From Chloroflexota bacterium (GTDB taxonomy: Bacteria > Chloroflexota > Anaerolineae > B4-G1 > SLSP01): DNA of 11,340 bases. The position numbers were made by a program, and so were the translations under genes. Every line of letters starts with the position of its first letter. Within the stretch, counting starts at the first letter, position 1. The notes beneath the pieces are model-generated. The model had not been told where the DNA came from. It searched no databases and saw only the letters and a program-made list of their open reading frames with translations. The stretch spans positions 1 through 11,340 of the forward strand of contig JAKJAE010000067.1 of NCBI GenBank assembly GCA_022707665.1, in the 5' to 3' direction. Below are positions 1-6,658 of the stretch, in pieces.

Positions 1-661
1 TGCCGATCCATCTACCATGCCACCGGGAATCTACTGTCTTCAGAGTATTGAGGAGACCCGCGTGGCAGCATCCACATAGCAGGAAGTAGTCGCCGGGCCC
101 GACTTCGATAACGACGGATACGTCATCCTCATATGGATCGGGCCGGAAAGCGCTTCCTTCATAGACCCAGTGATGGGCACTACGCCCCTCCAACTCGGGA
201 CGTTCGCTGATCTCACCGCTGACCCAGACTCCGGGGACGACCAGCGTCGGGGCAGCGCTCAAGCGCAGATCCATCCTCGCCGAGAGTACCTCTTCCTGAA
301 CGGGTATTCCTCGATCTACCATTTTGCCTGATGAGGTCGAATACCGGCGCCTGAACAACGTCGGGTGTGCATAGAGCGGCGTCCCGGGACGCAGGAGAGG
401 GAGCAGATCGCTAAGGCCACCCGTATGGTCATCGTGGGCATGGCTGACGACCACGGCATCCAGATCAGCCGGATTCAGGCCGAGAGCCGCCAAGTTGCCA
501 ACAAGTACATCGCCACTCCCGCCCGTATCCAGAAGGACTGTCCCTCCAGGCATCTTGATCCACACAGCATAGCCGTGTTCTTGCCGGAGAGGACCGAGGG
601 CCACATCGTTGACCACCCATGTGAGCTGGACGTCTGAGACTCCCAAGTCTGTAGGATCCAT
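1..661 (-). CDS. Metallo-beta-lactamase-fold hydrolase, COG1237 type (partial, runs off left edge)
   Basis: An uninterrupted leftward frame of 220 codons starts at ATG 661-659 and is still open at base 1. It encodes a metallo-beta-lactamase-fold protein. LLDTG (residues 43-47) precedes the metal motif SHAHDDHTGG (73-82), with ligand candidates H74, H76, D78 and H79. A VSGEI stretch (146-150), DPYEDDVSVV (176-185) and CGCCHAGLLNT (196-206, H200 a ligand candidate) follow. The ordered set 'HxHxDHTGG, GEI, DP..DD, GCxHAGxxNT' is characteristic of COG1237, which includes archaeal enzymes linked to methanopterin synthesis and many bacterial members of unknown role. The usual GCSHAG appears here as GCCHAG. 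An AGAGG stretch 8 nt before the ATG supports this start. The family usually has some 250-300 residues, so only the C-terminus is missing. The substrate cannot be told from the sequence. It is divergent from the membrane glycosyltransferase gene. Confidence 0.85.
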   Translation of the reverse strand, partial: MDPTDLGVSDVQLTWVVNDVALGPLRQEHGYAVWIKMPGGTVLLDTGGSGDVLVGNLAALGLNPADLDAVVVSHAHDDHTGGLSDLLPLLRPGTPLYAHPTLFRRRYSTSSGKMVDRGIPVQEEVLSARMDLRLSAAPTLVVPGVWVSGEISERPELEGRSAHHWVYEGSAFRPDPYEDDVSVVIEVGPGDYFLLCGCCHAGLLNTLKTVDSRWHGRWIG

Positions 662-696
662 TCTCTCCACCTCTGTGCGCGTCTGGAATGCCCAAT

Positions 697-702
697 ATCA
701 TA
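697..702 (-). promoter_or_regulatory. Possible -10 element for the COG1237 hydrolase gene
   Basis: On the minus strand TATGAT (702-697) lies about 36 nt before the ATG at 661, which would give a short leader of about 29 nt holding the AGAGG ribosome site. No good -35 is found 16-18 nt upstream (best CTGGTA), so this is tentative. Confidence 0.3.
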
Positions 703-741
703 CCTGCGTTACCAGGCTCTACCAGTGGAGGCAGCGCCCGT

Positions 742-769
742 TTGTCAGCCCATGTCGGCCCGCTATAAT
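742..769 (+). promoter_or_regulatory. Sigma70-type promoter of the GT-C glycosyltransferase gene, placed for a leaderless mRNA
   Basis: TTGTCA (742-747, 5 of 6 to consensus) and a perfect TATAAT (764-769) are separated by 16 nt. Transcription should begin about 7 nt after the -10, at 776-777. The only in-frame ATG that begins a plausible N-terminus downstream is at 777-779, and no Shine-Dalgarno sequence precedes it. The arrangement therefore predicts an mRNA whose first bases are the start codon. It also rules out the longer frame beginning at 609, which would overlap the divergent hydrolase gene and start upstream of the promoter. Confidence 0.6.
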
Positions 770-776
770 GCGGCCC

Positions 777-2594
777 ATGCTCACGAAACGACACCTGGGT
801 TGGCTGATGGTTGCAGTGGGGTTCGGGGGTGACCTCGGGATGCTTGTGCTGGGACGTCTCGGCGCCGGCGCGTGGAGTGGTATCGGACCGGTTGAACGCG
901 TCCTGCTGCTGGGAGGCCTCGGGATTGCGCTCCTCGGCATACCCCTCCTTCGGCTCAGGACCGAGCCGGTGGCTGCCGCTACAGAGCCCGGGTACGTCAT
1001 TCCTGACCCCACGCAGACGAACATCTCACCTGTGTGGGTGTGGTTGGCACGTGCAGCGTGCGCTCTGGCCCTTGTGGCCTATCTTGGCTATCTGGCAGTC
1101 TACCTCACCTATGCATTCGACCTCTTCCGCTGGCCCTACGATTACGATCAGGGGGAGAGCTTCGAGCTGTACGATGCCGTGCTTCACAGCCGCGGGGAAT
1201 GGCCCTATCGCGATAGCAGCGCGTACCCGTTCTACGCATCGAACTACCCGCCTGTCTTCCACATCCTCAACATTGCGTTTTTCCCGCTGTTTGGACAGAC
1301 GCTGCTGTCAGGACGCGTGCTTGCCTTCGCGGTCACGCTCCTGACCGCCGGCGCGATTGGCTTGACCGTTCGCCGCAGGACCGGAGGTATCTTCTTGCCG
1401 GTCATCGCGGGTCTGGCTTACCTGGCATCGCCGTTCGTCTATCACGTCGGCCCACTCTGCCGGCAACACCTCACGATGGTCTTCCTGGAAGTGCTCTGCG
1501 TCTACTTCATCGCCGCCTCAACGGAGGGCAAAGATGCCACCCGGAACCTGGTGTTGGGGCTCTTCTTCCTTTTCCTTGCAGGCTATGCCAAGCAACTTGC
1601 TGTCTTCACAGCAGTGGCCGTATTCGGGTATCTCTTCGCCCGTCAACCCATCCGCGCAGTGAAGTCGGCCCTCGGTTTCGGCCTCGTCTTTGGGGTGGTT
1701 TTCGCGCTCATCAACTGGGCTACCCATGGCCACTGGTGGACCAACACCATCGCCGCCAACGTCAACGAGTTCATCCTGCCCCAGCTCGTTGGGCTCTTCC
1801 GAACGTGGCTGAGAGTTCACCCACTCTTCATCATCCTTGCCATAGCCCTCATCGTGTATGAGCTCTACCGCGACCGGGTTTCGCTCTACGCCCTCTGGTT
1901 CCTTGCCACACTGGGCACGGGCATTATGTCGGCGAAATGGGGAGCCGGCGAGGCCTATTGGGTGAGTTCTGTTGCCGCCGCAGTCATCCTCGCCGGGTTT
2001 GCGCTTGGCAAGGTGGAATCGTGGATCAAGGTCCATCGGCCTCGCTGGAGGGGCGCCGTAGCTCTCCTGGTTCCGCTCTTGCTCCTTGGCCAGACGACGC
2101 GTATGCTACACTTGCCCACTGAGGGTCCGGTCTGGGGTGCTGTAGCACGCGCCCTTGGGGTAGCGGAGCAGTCGGCCTACGCGGACTATCCCTACTACGA
2201 CGTCGTTGGCTATTCACAGGTAGGCCATCTGATGCTGCCTCGTGACTACGACGGCGCAGAACGGATTATGGCGTACGTTCGTGAAACGGAGCTGCCTGTG
2301 CTAAGTGAGGAGGCGGCATTCACAATGTTGGCTGGCAAGCCCGTGGTCACCAACCCCACGCAGTTGCTCAACCTTTACAACAACGGGATGCTCGATACGC
2401 AGGCTCTTGAGGCAATGATCCGTGAGGAAGCCTTTGGACTGGTGATCATGCGAGCGCAGTTCTACCCACCACCGGTGCTCGCAGCCATCGGGCAACACTA
2501 TGGACTGGTCGAGCACATTCCGGTGAACGGGTTCAACTACATCATCATGCAACCGTTGGGGCAGCCCGAGACACCTGACAGGTCGGAGCCCTAG
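777..2594 (+). CDS. GT-C-fold membrane glycosyltransferase (GT39/ArnT-like)
   Basis: This is a 605-residue polytopic membrane protein. Hydrophobic segments lie near residues 8-28, 42-60 and 88-114, and many more follow to about 490. The third is followed by a hydrophilic loop with DYDQGE (122-127) and then ELYDAVLHSRGEWPYRD. An acidic pair in the first large outer loop is the usual catalytic signature of GT-C enzymes, which use polyprenyl-phosphate sugars on the outer membrane face. The tail after about 490 is mostly soluble. Two hydrophobic segments and a Pro-rich stretch (61-86) precede the usual first GT-C helix, so the N-terminus is longer than typical. The in-frame frame extends back to 609, but the ATG at 777 is preferred because the promoter TATAAT lies at 764-769. 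The donor and acceptor sugars are unknown. The stop TAG (2592-2594) overlaps the stop of the convergent LCP gene, and no terminator hairpin is evident. Confidence 0.8.
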   Translation: MLTKRHLGWLMVAVGFGGDLGMLVLGRLGAGAWSGIGPVERVLLLGGLGIALLGIPLLRLRTEPVAAATEPGYVIPDPTQTNISPVWVWLARAACALALVAYLGYLAVYLTYAFDLFRWPYDYDQGESFELYDAVLHSRGEWPYRDSSAYPFYASNYPPVFHILNIAFFPLFGQTLLSGRVLAFAVTLLTAGAIGLTVRRRTGGIFLPVIAGLAYLASPFVYHVGPLCRQHLTMVFLEVLCVYFIAASTEGKDATRNLVLGLFFLFLAGYAKQLAVFTAVAVFGYLFARQPIRAVKSALGFGLVFGVVFALINWATHGHWWTNTIAANVNEFILPQLVGLFRTWLRVHPLFIILAIALIVYELYRDRVSLYALWFLATLGTGIMSAKWGAGEAYWVSSVAAAVILAGFALGKVESWIKVHRPRWRGAVALLVPLLLLGQTTRMLHLPTEGPVWGAVARALGVAEQSAYADYPYYDVVGYSQVGHLMLPRDYDGAERIMAYVRETELPVLSEEAAFTMLAGKPVVTNPTQLLNLYNNGMLDTQALEAMIREEAFGLVIMRAQFYPPPVLAAIGQHYGLVEHIPVNGFNYIIMQPLGQPETPDRSEP

Positions 2595-3994
2595 TCACCG
2601 CCCCCGCTCGGGCTGGCGTGCTCAGTTGCGTAGTCCGCCCCCAGGACAATCACGACATCGTGTTCGGCCGTAGGATTGGCCCCATGGACGATGGCCGACT
2701 GTGGGAGCCCGAGAATCGCCAGGATCCGCGCGGCTGTTTGGGGCTTATCGCGATTGAGAATCACCAGCGATGTGTCGTAGTCCGCGCGGTCGGCGTTCTC
2801 GTAGGAGCGGACCTCTACGCCATTTGCCTCAAGTGTCTCCCACGTGGCAAGGGCCAGACCCGGCGTTGTCGTACCGTTCAGCACAGCCACGGTAGCTGCT
2901 TCTTCGCCTACTGTCTGAATGCCATCTGATGGTGCTGTCAATCCGAGGAAGTCGTCTCGGACCTCGCGAATACGGTCGCGGAGCGGGATCAGGATCTGCT
3001 GCTTGTCGGGCGTCTCCGCAAACAGGGTGCATGTCTCGTCGATCACGAACGAATGGCGGCTCTCGTCAGGCACCTTGGTCGCCAGGTCCGCCAGAGCGAT
3101 GATCTCGTCAAGCTTGAGGTTGGGGTCAACCTTCACTGACTCGTCCACGATCTCCCAGATCTCTGCCGCGCGTGCAGCCAACTGCGGCAGAAGTTTCTGA
3201 TCAGTGACCCGGGCCAGGATGGCATCGATCACCTGTTGCTGTCGCCGAGCACGATCGAAATCGCCCCCTGCTGTGTGGCGAACGCGGGCATACTTGAGGG
3301 CCATGTCACCGTAGAAGTGCTGCAGCCCGGCATCAATATGAAGCTGTTCGCAGCCGTAGTCTGGCGTCGGATAGCAGTAGTCGTCGATTGCCTCGGGCAC
3401 ATCGATATCGATGCCCCCGATAAGGTCAACACCATCGATGAAGGCCTGGAAATTGACGCGCACATAGTAGTCGATCTCGACACCCAGGTTGTACTCGACC
3501 GTCTCAACAGCCAGGGCAGAACCTCCGCCGGGATGGCCGTAGCCATCACCCAGGGCGTGCGCGGTATTGATCCGGTTCTCCGTGTAGCCAGGGATTGGCA
3601 CCCAGAGATCACGGGGAATTGACAACAGGCCAGCTCGCATCGTCACCGGATCGAGCGTCGCAAGGATCATCGTGTCCGTTCGCCAAAAGTCATCCTCTTC
3701 CTGCATCCGCTGGTCGATGCCAAGGATGAGCACGGTAACGCGATCGGTGGCGGTCCAGACCGGAATGGCCTCGCCCTTAACGCGTTCGACATTTGGACTT
3801 TCGCCCGTTTCAGGCTTATTGAGGGTGAAATCGGGCAGAAGGTCGGATTCGGAAACCTGTTCGCGCACGCGCTGGAAGACGACAAAGGCGGAGACGCCCA
3901 GAGCAATGAGGTAGATCAGGACCAGGCCTACGCGGATGAGCGTGCTGTAGGGCAGTGAACGCCGCGACGCGCTCGCCGCCACGTTATCTACCAC
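2591..3994 (-). CDS. LytR-CpsA-Psr (LCP) family protein with LytR_C domain, downstream paralog
   Basis: This 467-residue protein has a short cytoplasmic N-terminus, one membrane helix (about 18-40), an outer LCP domain (about 85-265) and a C-terminal LytR_C domain (about 367-455). LCP signatures are LGID (91-94), WRTDTM (104-109), LSIPRDLWVPIPG (124-136, with R128 and D129), NTAH (143-146) and DFDRARRQQQ (245-254, with R248 and R250). These Arg and Asp residues bind the pyrophosphate of the polyprenyl-linked substrate in known LCP proteins, which transfer glycopolymers to peptidoglycan. A loop with C207 and C214 is absent from the neighbouring paralog and could form a disulfide. The GTG start (3994-3992) is preceded by GGAGG at 6-7 nt. 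It lies 36 bp after the upstream LCP gene and is probably co-transcribed with it. Its stop shares CTAG with the convergent GT-C gene. Confidence 0.92.
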   Translation of the reverse strand: MVDNVAASASRRSLPYSTLIRVGLVLIYLIALGVSAFVVFQRVREQVSESDLLPDFTLNKPETGESPNVERVKGEAIPVWTATDRVTVLILGIDQRMQEEDDFWRTDTMILATLDPVTMRAGLLSIPRDLWVPIPGYTENRINTAHALGDGYGHPGGGSALAVETVEYNLGVEIDYYVRVNFQAFIDGVDLIGGIDIDVPEAIDDYCYPTPDYGCEQLHIDAGLQHFYGDMALKYARVRHTAGGDFDRARRQQQVIDAILARVTDQKLLPQLAARAAEIWEIVDESVKVDPNLKLDEIIALADLATKVPDESRHSFVIDETCTLFAETPDKQQILIPLRDRIREVRDDFLGLTAPSDGIQTVGEEAATVAVLNGTTTPGLALATWETLEANGVEVRSYENADRADYDTSLVILNRDKPQTAARILAILGLPQSAIVHGANPTAEHDVVIVLGADYATEHASPSGGGD

Positions 3995-4030
3995 GCACTG
4001 CCTCCAGCGAAGCGCCCTGGATCTCCGCGG

Positions 4031-5404
4031 TCATGGCACCCCAAAATCCTGTCCCAACACAACGAGAATGTCATAGTCAGCGCCACTATCGGGTGAGCGA
4101 ACGATCGCAGTCTGCGAAAGGCCCAACGCGCTAAGTACGACCTCCAGGGTCTGGGGTTTGTCTCGGTTCGTGATCACCTGCGTAGCAGCATAGTCCTGAC
4201 GGTCGGCATTGCCTACATACACCACATCAACCGAGGCTGCGCGCAAGAGATCCGCAGAAGTGCCGGCCAGACCGGGCCGCGTCGTACCGTTAAGCACGGC
4301 CACGGTGGCGACCTCGGGCGTAGGCGTAGGCACAGGGATTGTGGTCGAATCGGGGAGTGTGACCGTGGGCACGTCAGCCGACCAGACGTAGTCGCGGACT
4401 TCCCTGATCCGGTCACGCAAGGGTACCAGCACCTGAGCGCCATCGGGCGTCACCCATGGCTGGGTGCACGTCTGGTCGATCACGCCGGTTCGAATCGTGT
4501 CTCGGTCAACGGAAGTTGCAAGGTTACCCAATGCCAGGATCTGATCAAGAGCCAGATCGGTGCTAACCGAGGACTGGATCGTTGCGTAGAGCTCTGGAGC
4601 AGTCCGGGCCAGTTGCGGCAGCATGTCCAGAGAAGTGACCCTGTCCAGGATTGCCATCATCACCTGTTGCTGGCGTCGTGCCCGGTCGAAGTCGTTGCTG
4701 GTATGGCGCGTGCGCGCGTACTTGAGTGCCATCTCGCCGTCGAAATGCTGCCAACCGGCCTCGATGTGCAGAGGGTCGTAGCCGTATGCGTGGTCGGGAT
4801 AAAGGGGATCGTCGATTGTCTCTTCAACGTAGACGTCGATGCCCCCGATTTGGTCTACCAGCGTGACGAAAGCCTGGAAGTTGATCCGGACATAGTAGTC
4901 GATGGGTACGCCAAGGTTGTATTCGACAGTTTCGACGGCGAGGCCAGGACCGCCCCCGTCGTAGTCGTAGAGATCGCCCAGGAAGTGCGCCGTGTTGATC
5001 CGGCCATCCTTGTGACCAGGAATAGGTACCCAGAGGTCGCGTGGAATGGAAAGGACGCCGGCCTGTCGCAAGGCCGGGTCGACCGTGAGGAGCATCATGG
5101 TGTCCGTGCGCCAGGGGCCCGTCTCCTGAGCCCGCTCATCCACACCCAGGAGAAGAACGGTGACCCGACCCTGCCCACTCCACGTAGGCACCAACTGCCC
5201 AAATCCATAGGTGACGTTCTCGCTGGGTTGTGTATTCCCTGGCACGCCTGGTGATACGCCTGGGGTGGCCAGGCTTCCACGGACCCAGCGGAATAGGAAG
5301 AGGATAGCAGCAGCGCCGATACCCAGCAACAACAGTGCCAGAGCCGCTGCAGCGAGGACCGGCGTCTTCGATGTCCGTCCATACGTTCGTCGTCTCGTTA
5401 CCAT
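4031..5404 (-). CDS. LytR-CpsA-Psr (LCP) family protein with LytR_C domain, upstream paralog
   Basis: This 457-residue protein is built like the gene that follows it: Arg-rich N-terminus, a membrane helix (about 15-40), an LCP domain (about 80-258) and LytR_C (about 367-453). Key residues are D89, WRTD with R99 and D101, SIPRD with R122 and D123, and DFDRARRQQQ with R241 and R243. An uncharged Pro/Thr linker (about 349-364, containing PVPTPTPE) joins the two domains; the paralog's linker lacks the Pro-Thr repeats. A GTG at 5431 would add nine residues, but ATG 5404-5402 is preferred. It has AGGGGG 9 nt upstream, whereas the GTG lies only about 6 nt after the predicted transcription start. The likely role is ligation of a secondary wall glycan to peptidoglycan on the outer face of the membrane. 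Long identical blocks shared with the neighbour point to tandem duplication. Confidence 0.92.
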   Translation of the reverse strand: MVTRRRTYGRTSKTPVLAAAALALLLLGIGAAAILFLFRWVRGSLATPGVSPGVPGNTQPSENVTYGFGQLVPTWSGQGRVTVLLLGVDERAQETGPWRTDTMMLLTVDPALRQAGVLSIPRDLWVPIPGHKDGRINTAHFLGDLYDYDGGGPGLAVETVEYNLGVPIDYYVRINFQAFVTLVDQIGGIDVYVEETIDDPLYPDHAYGYDPLHIEAGWQHFDGEMALKYARTRHTSNDFDRARRQQQVMMAILDRVTSLDMLPQLARTAPELYATIQSSVSTDLALDQILALGNLATSVDRDTIRTGVIDQTCTQPWVTPDGAQVLVPLRDRIREVRDYVWSADVPTVTLPDSTTIPVPTPTPEVATVAVLNGTTRPGLAGTSADLLRAASVDVVYVGNADRQDYAATQVITNRDKPQTLEVVLSALGLSQTAIVRSPDSGADYDILVVLGQDFGVP

Positions 5405-5413
5405 AGTTCGGTT

Positions 5414-5419
5414 CCCCCT
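5414..5419 (-). promoter_or_regulatory. Ribosome binding site that fixes the start of the upstream LCP gene
   Basis: On the minus strand AGGGGG (5419-5414) sits 9 nt before the ATG at 5404. It favours that start over the in-frame GTG at 5431, which has no purine-rich site before it. Confidence 0.6.
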
Positions 5420-5443
5420 GTGCGGTGCCACAGGGCGATCAGG

Positions 5444-5471
5444 ATTATACCACGCACCATAGGTCTGACAG
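5444..5471 (-). promoter_or_regulatory. Extended -10 promoter of the LCP gene pair
   Basis: On the minus strand CTGTCA (5471-5466, 4 of 6) and a perfect TATAAT (5449-5444) are 16 nt apart, and TGG directly before TATAAT forms an extended -10 (TGnTATAAT). Predicted transcription start is near 5437, giving a leader of about 33 nt to ATG 5404. The -35 lies in one arm of a perfect inverted repeat, so a dimeric regulator bound there would block it. Confidence 0.6.
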
Positions 5472-5486
5472 CCTAAGCTGTCAGAC
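5463..5486. repeat. Perfect 10-bp inverted repeat over the GT4 stop codon and the LCP -35 element
   Basis: The arms are GTCTGACAGC (5463-5472) and GCTGTCAGAC (5477-5486) around CTAA. The stop codon of the GT4 gene falls in the loop and the left arm holds the -35 of the LCP promoter. It could be a transcript hairpin ending the upstream unit, although no T-run follows on either strand, or an operator for a dimeric repressor. Both are inferences from symmetry and position. Confidence 0.7.
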
Positions 5487-6630
5487 TTCGAATCGTCGCA
5501 TCCCAGCGAGCTACGGCGGCATCGACGTCGTAGGTCGTGGTCACGAAGGCCCGCGCAGCCTCGGCCATCTGGGCCCGGGCCGCGGCGTCCTCCAGTAGGG
5601 CCAAAATGGCGGCGGCAAAGTCGTCGGGGGCATCCGCCGTGACCAAATGGACTCCTGGCTCCCCGCCAAGGCCGTGGTTACACACAGTCGTAGCGACCAC
5701 CGGCACGCCCATTGCCATCGCATCGATCACCTTCTGGAGTAGACCCCCCGCGACCAGCAAGGGCGATACGAACACCGTAGCAGCCCGGTACCATGGCGCG
5801 AGGTCGTCGACAAAGCCTGTCACGACAACGCGGTCCCCATCGGCGCGATTGACCAGCGCCGCCTGCGGCCCACCACCGACGATGTACAGGCGCACATCCG
5901 GCCTCTGGGCTGCTACACGTGGCCAGACACAATCGAGGAACCACATCGCGCCCTGGTGATTGTGGTCGCGCGACATTGCGCCCACGAAAAGCAGGTTAGG
6001 CCCACCGTCGACAGCAGGGGCAACGGTGTCTGACGAAAGGGCGGGCGACAAGGGAACCAGCAAGGGTGTCACCCCACCCATGGCATCGCGGAGCAGGGAG
6101 CGATCGCCTTCGGAGATAGCGAGCACGACGTCGTAACGACTGGCAATCCAGGGCTCCACTCGCCTCAGGAGCAGGCGCTGGAGGCGCGCTAGCAGGCGGC
6201 GCAGCCCCCTGAGTCGGCCCAACCGCTGCTCGATCAGGAACCAGTTAAGGTCCTGGGTACGATAGGATGCAGGCGGCCGGCTCAGGCCAAGCGCAACCAC
6301 AGCAGTCTGAGTTGTCTCCACGTGAAGCAGATCGGGCCGCACTTCCCTCAACGCGCGTCGCAGCGTTGCCCGAAACGCGAGGTAGCTGCGAATGAAAGCT
6401 ATGACGCGCGGTCCCTGCATGGTCCGGTGGTGCGGCGTCGTATACACAGCCTCACAGATGGCAGCCGCAGCCGGCAGATGCTGGCGCTCGTCAGCAGCCA
6501 ACCGTGCTACGAGCGTCAACCGATGCCCCCGTCGATGGAGCGCCTCCATCAGGCCGAACAAAGACTCCCCCCCGGCATGACCGACCGAGGGGGCGGGGAA
6601 CTGCTTATAGGCAACCAGAATGTGAGCCAT
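5473..6630 (-). CDS. GT4-type glycosyltransferase (GT-B fold)
   Basis: This 385-residue protein lacks a signal peptide and membrane helices and is probably cytoplasmic or membrane-associated. The N-terminal Rossmann half begins MAHILVAYKQFPAP and has the Gly-rich GHAGGES (17-23). A very Arg/Leu-rich stretch (about 135-160) may contact membrane lipid. The nucleotide-sugar half has LLFVGAMSRDHN (213-224), LYIVGGGP (248-255), VVVTGFVDDL (268-277) and VIDAMAMGVPVVAT (301-314). This resembles GT4 enzymes of exopolysaccharide loci. The EX7E motif is degenerate: the usual second Glu is D303 and the first position is Gly. ATG 6630 has only a distant GGAG (13 nt upstream). The gene starts 28 bp after the RNase J stop, so co-transcription with RNase J is plausible. 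It and the following LCP genes make sense as a surface-glycan set; the sugar is unknown. Confidence 0.85.
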   Translation of the reverse strand: MAHILVAYKQFPAPSVGHAGGESLFGLMEALHRRGHRLTLVARLAADERQHLPAAAAICEAVYTTPHHRTMQGPRVIAFIRSYLAFRATLRRALREVRPDLLHVETTQTAVVALGLSRPPASYRTQDLNWFLIEQRLGRLRGLRRLLARLQRLLLRRVEPWIASRYDVVLAISEGDRSLLRDAMGGVTPLLVPLSPALSSDTVAPAVDGGPNLLFVGAMSRDHNHQGAMWFLDCVWPRVAAQRPDVRLYIVGGGPQAALVNRADGDRVVVTGFVDDLAPWYRAATVFVSPLLVAGGLLQKVIDAMAMGVPVVATTVCNHGLGGEPGVHLVTADAPDDFAAAILALLEDAAARAQMAEAARAFVTTTYDVDAAVARWDATIRSLTA

Positions 6631-6658
6631 GCGTGAACATCGGCTCCAGAGGGCCCGC

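Noticed and set aside
609..776. N-terminal extension of the GT-C gene from ATG 609
   Set aside because: It would overlap the divergent hydrolase gene and lies upstream of the TATAAT at 764-769. The residues are not hydrophobic or family-like.
465..794. 109-codon minus-strand frame overlapping the hydrolase and the divergent promoter
   Set aside because: It is another frame of the COG1237 gene, which is fully supported by motifs in its own frame.
1518..2036. 172-codon frame on the minus strand inside the GT-C gene
   Set aside because: It is an antisense shadow of a well-supported membrane protein gene, with no ribosome site and no recognisable motif.
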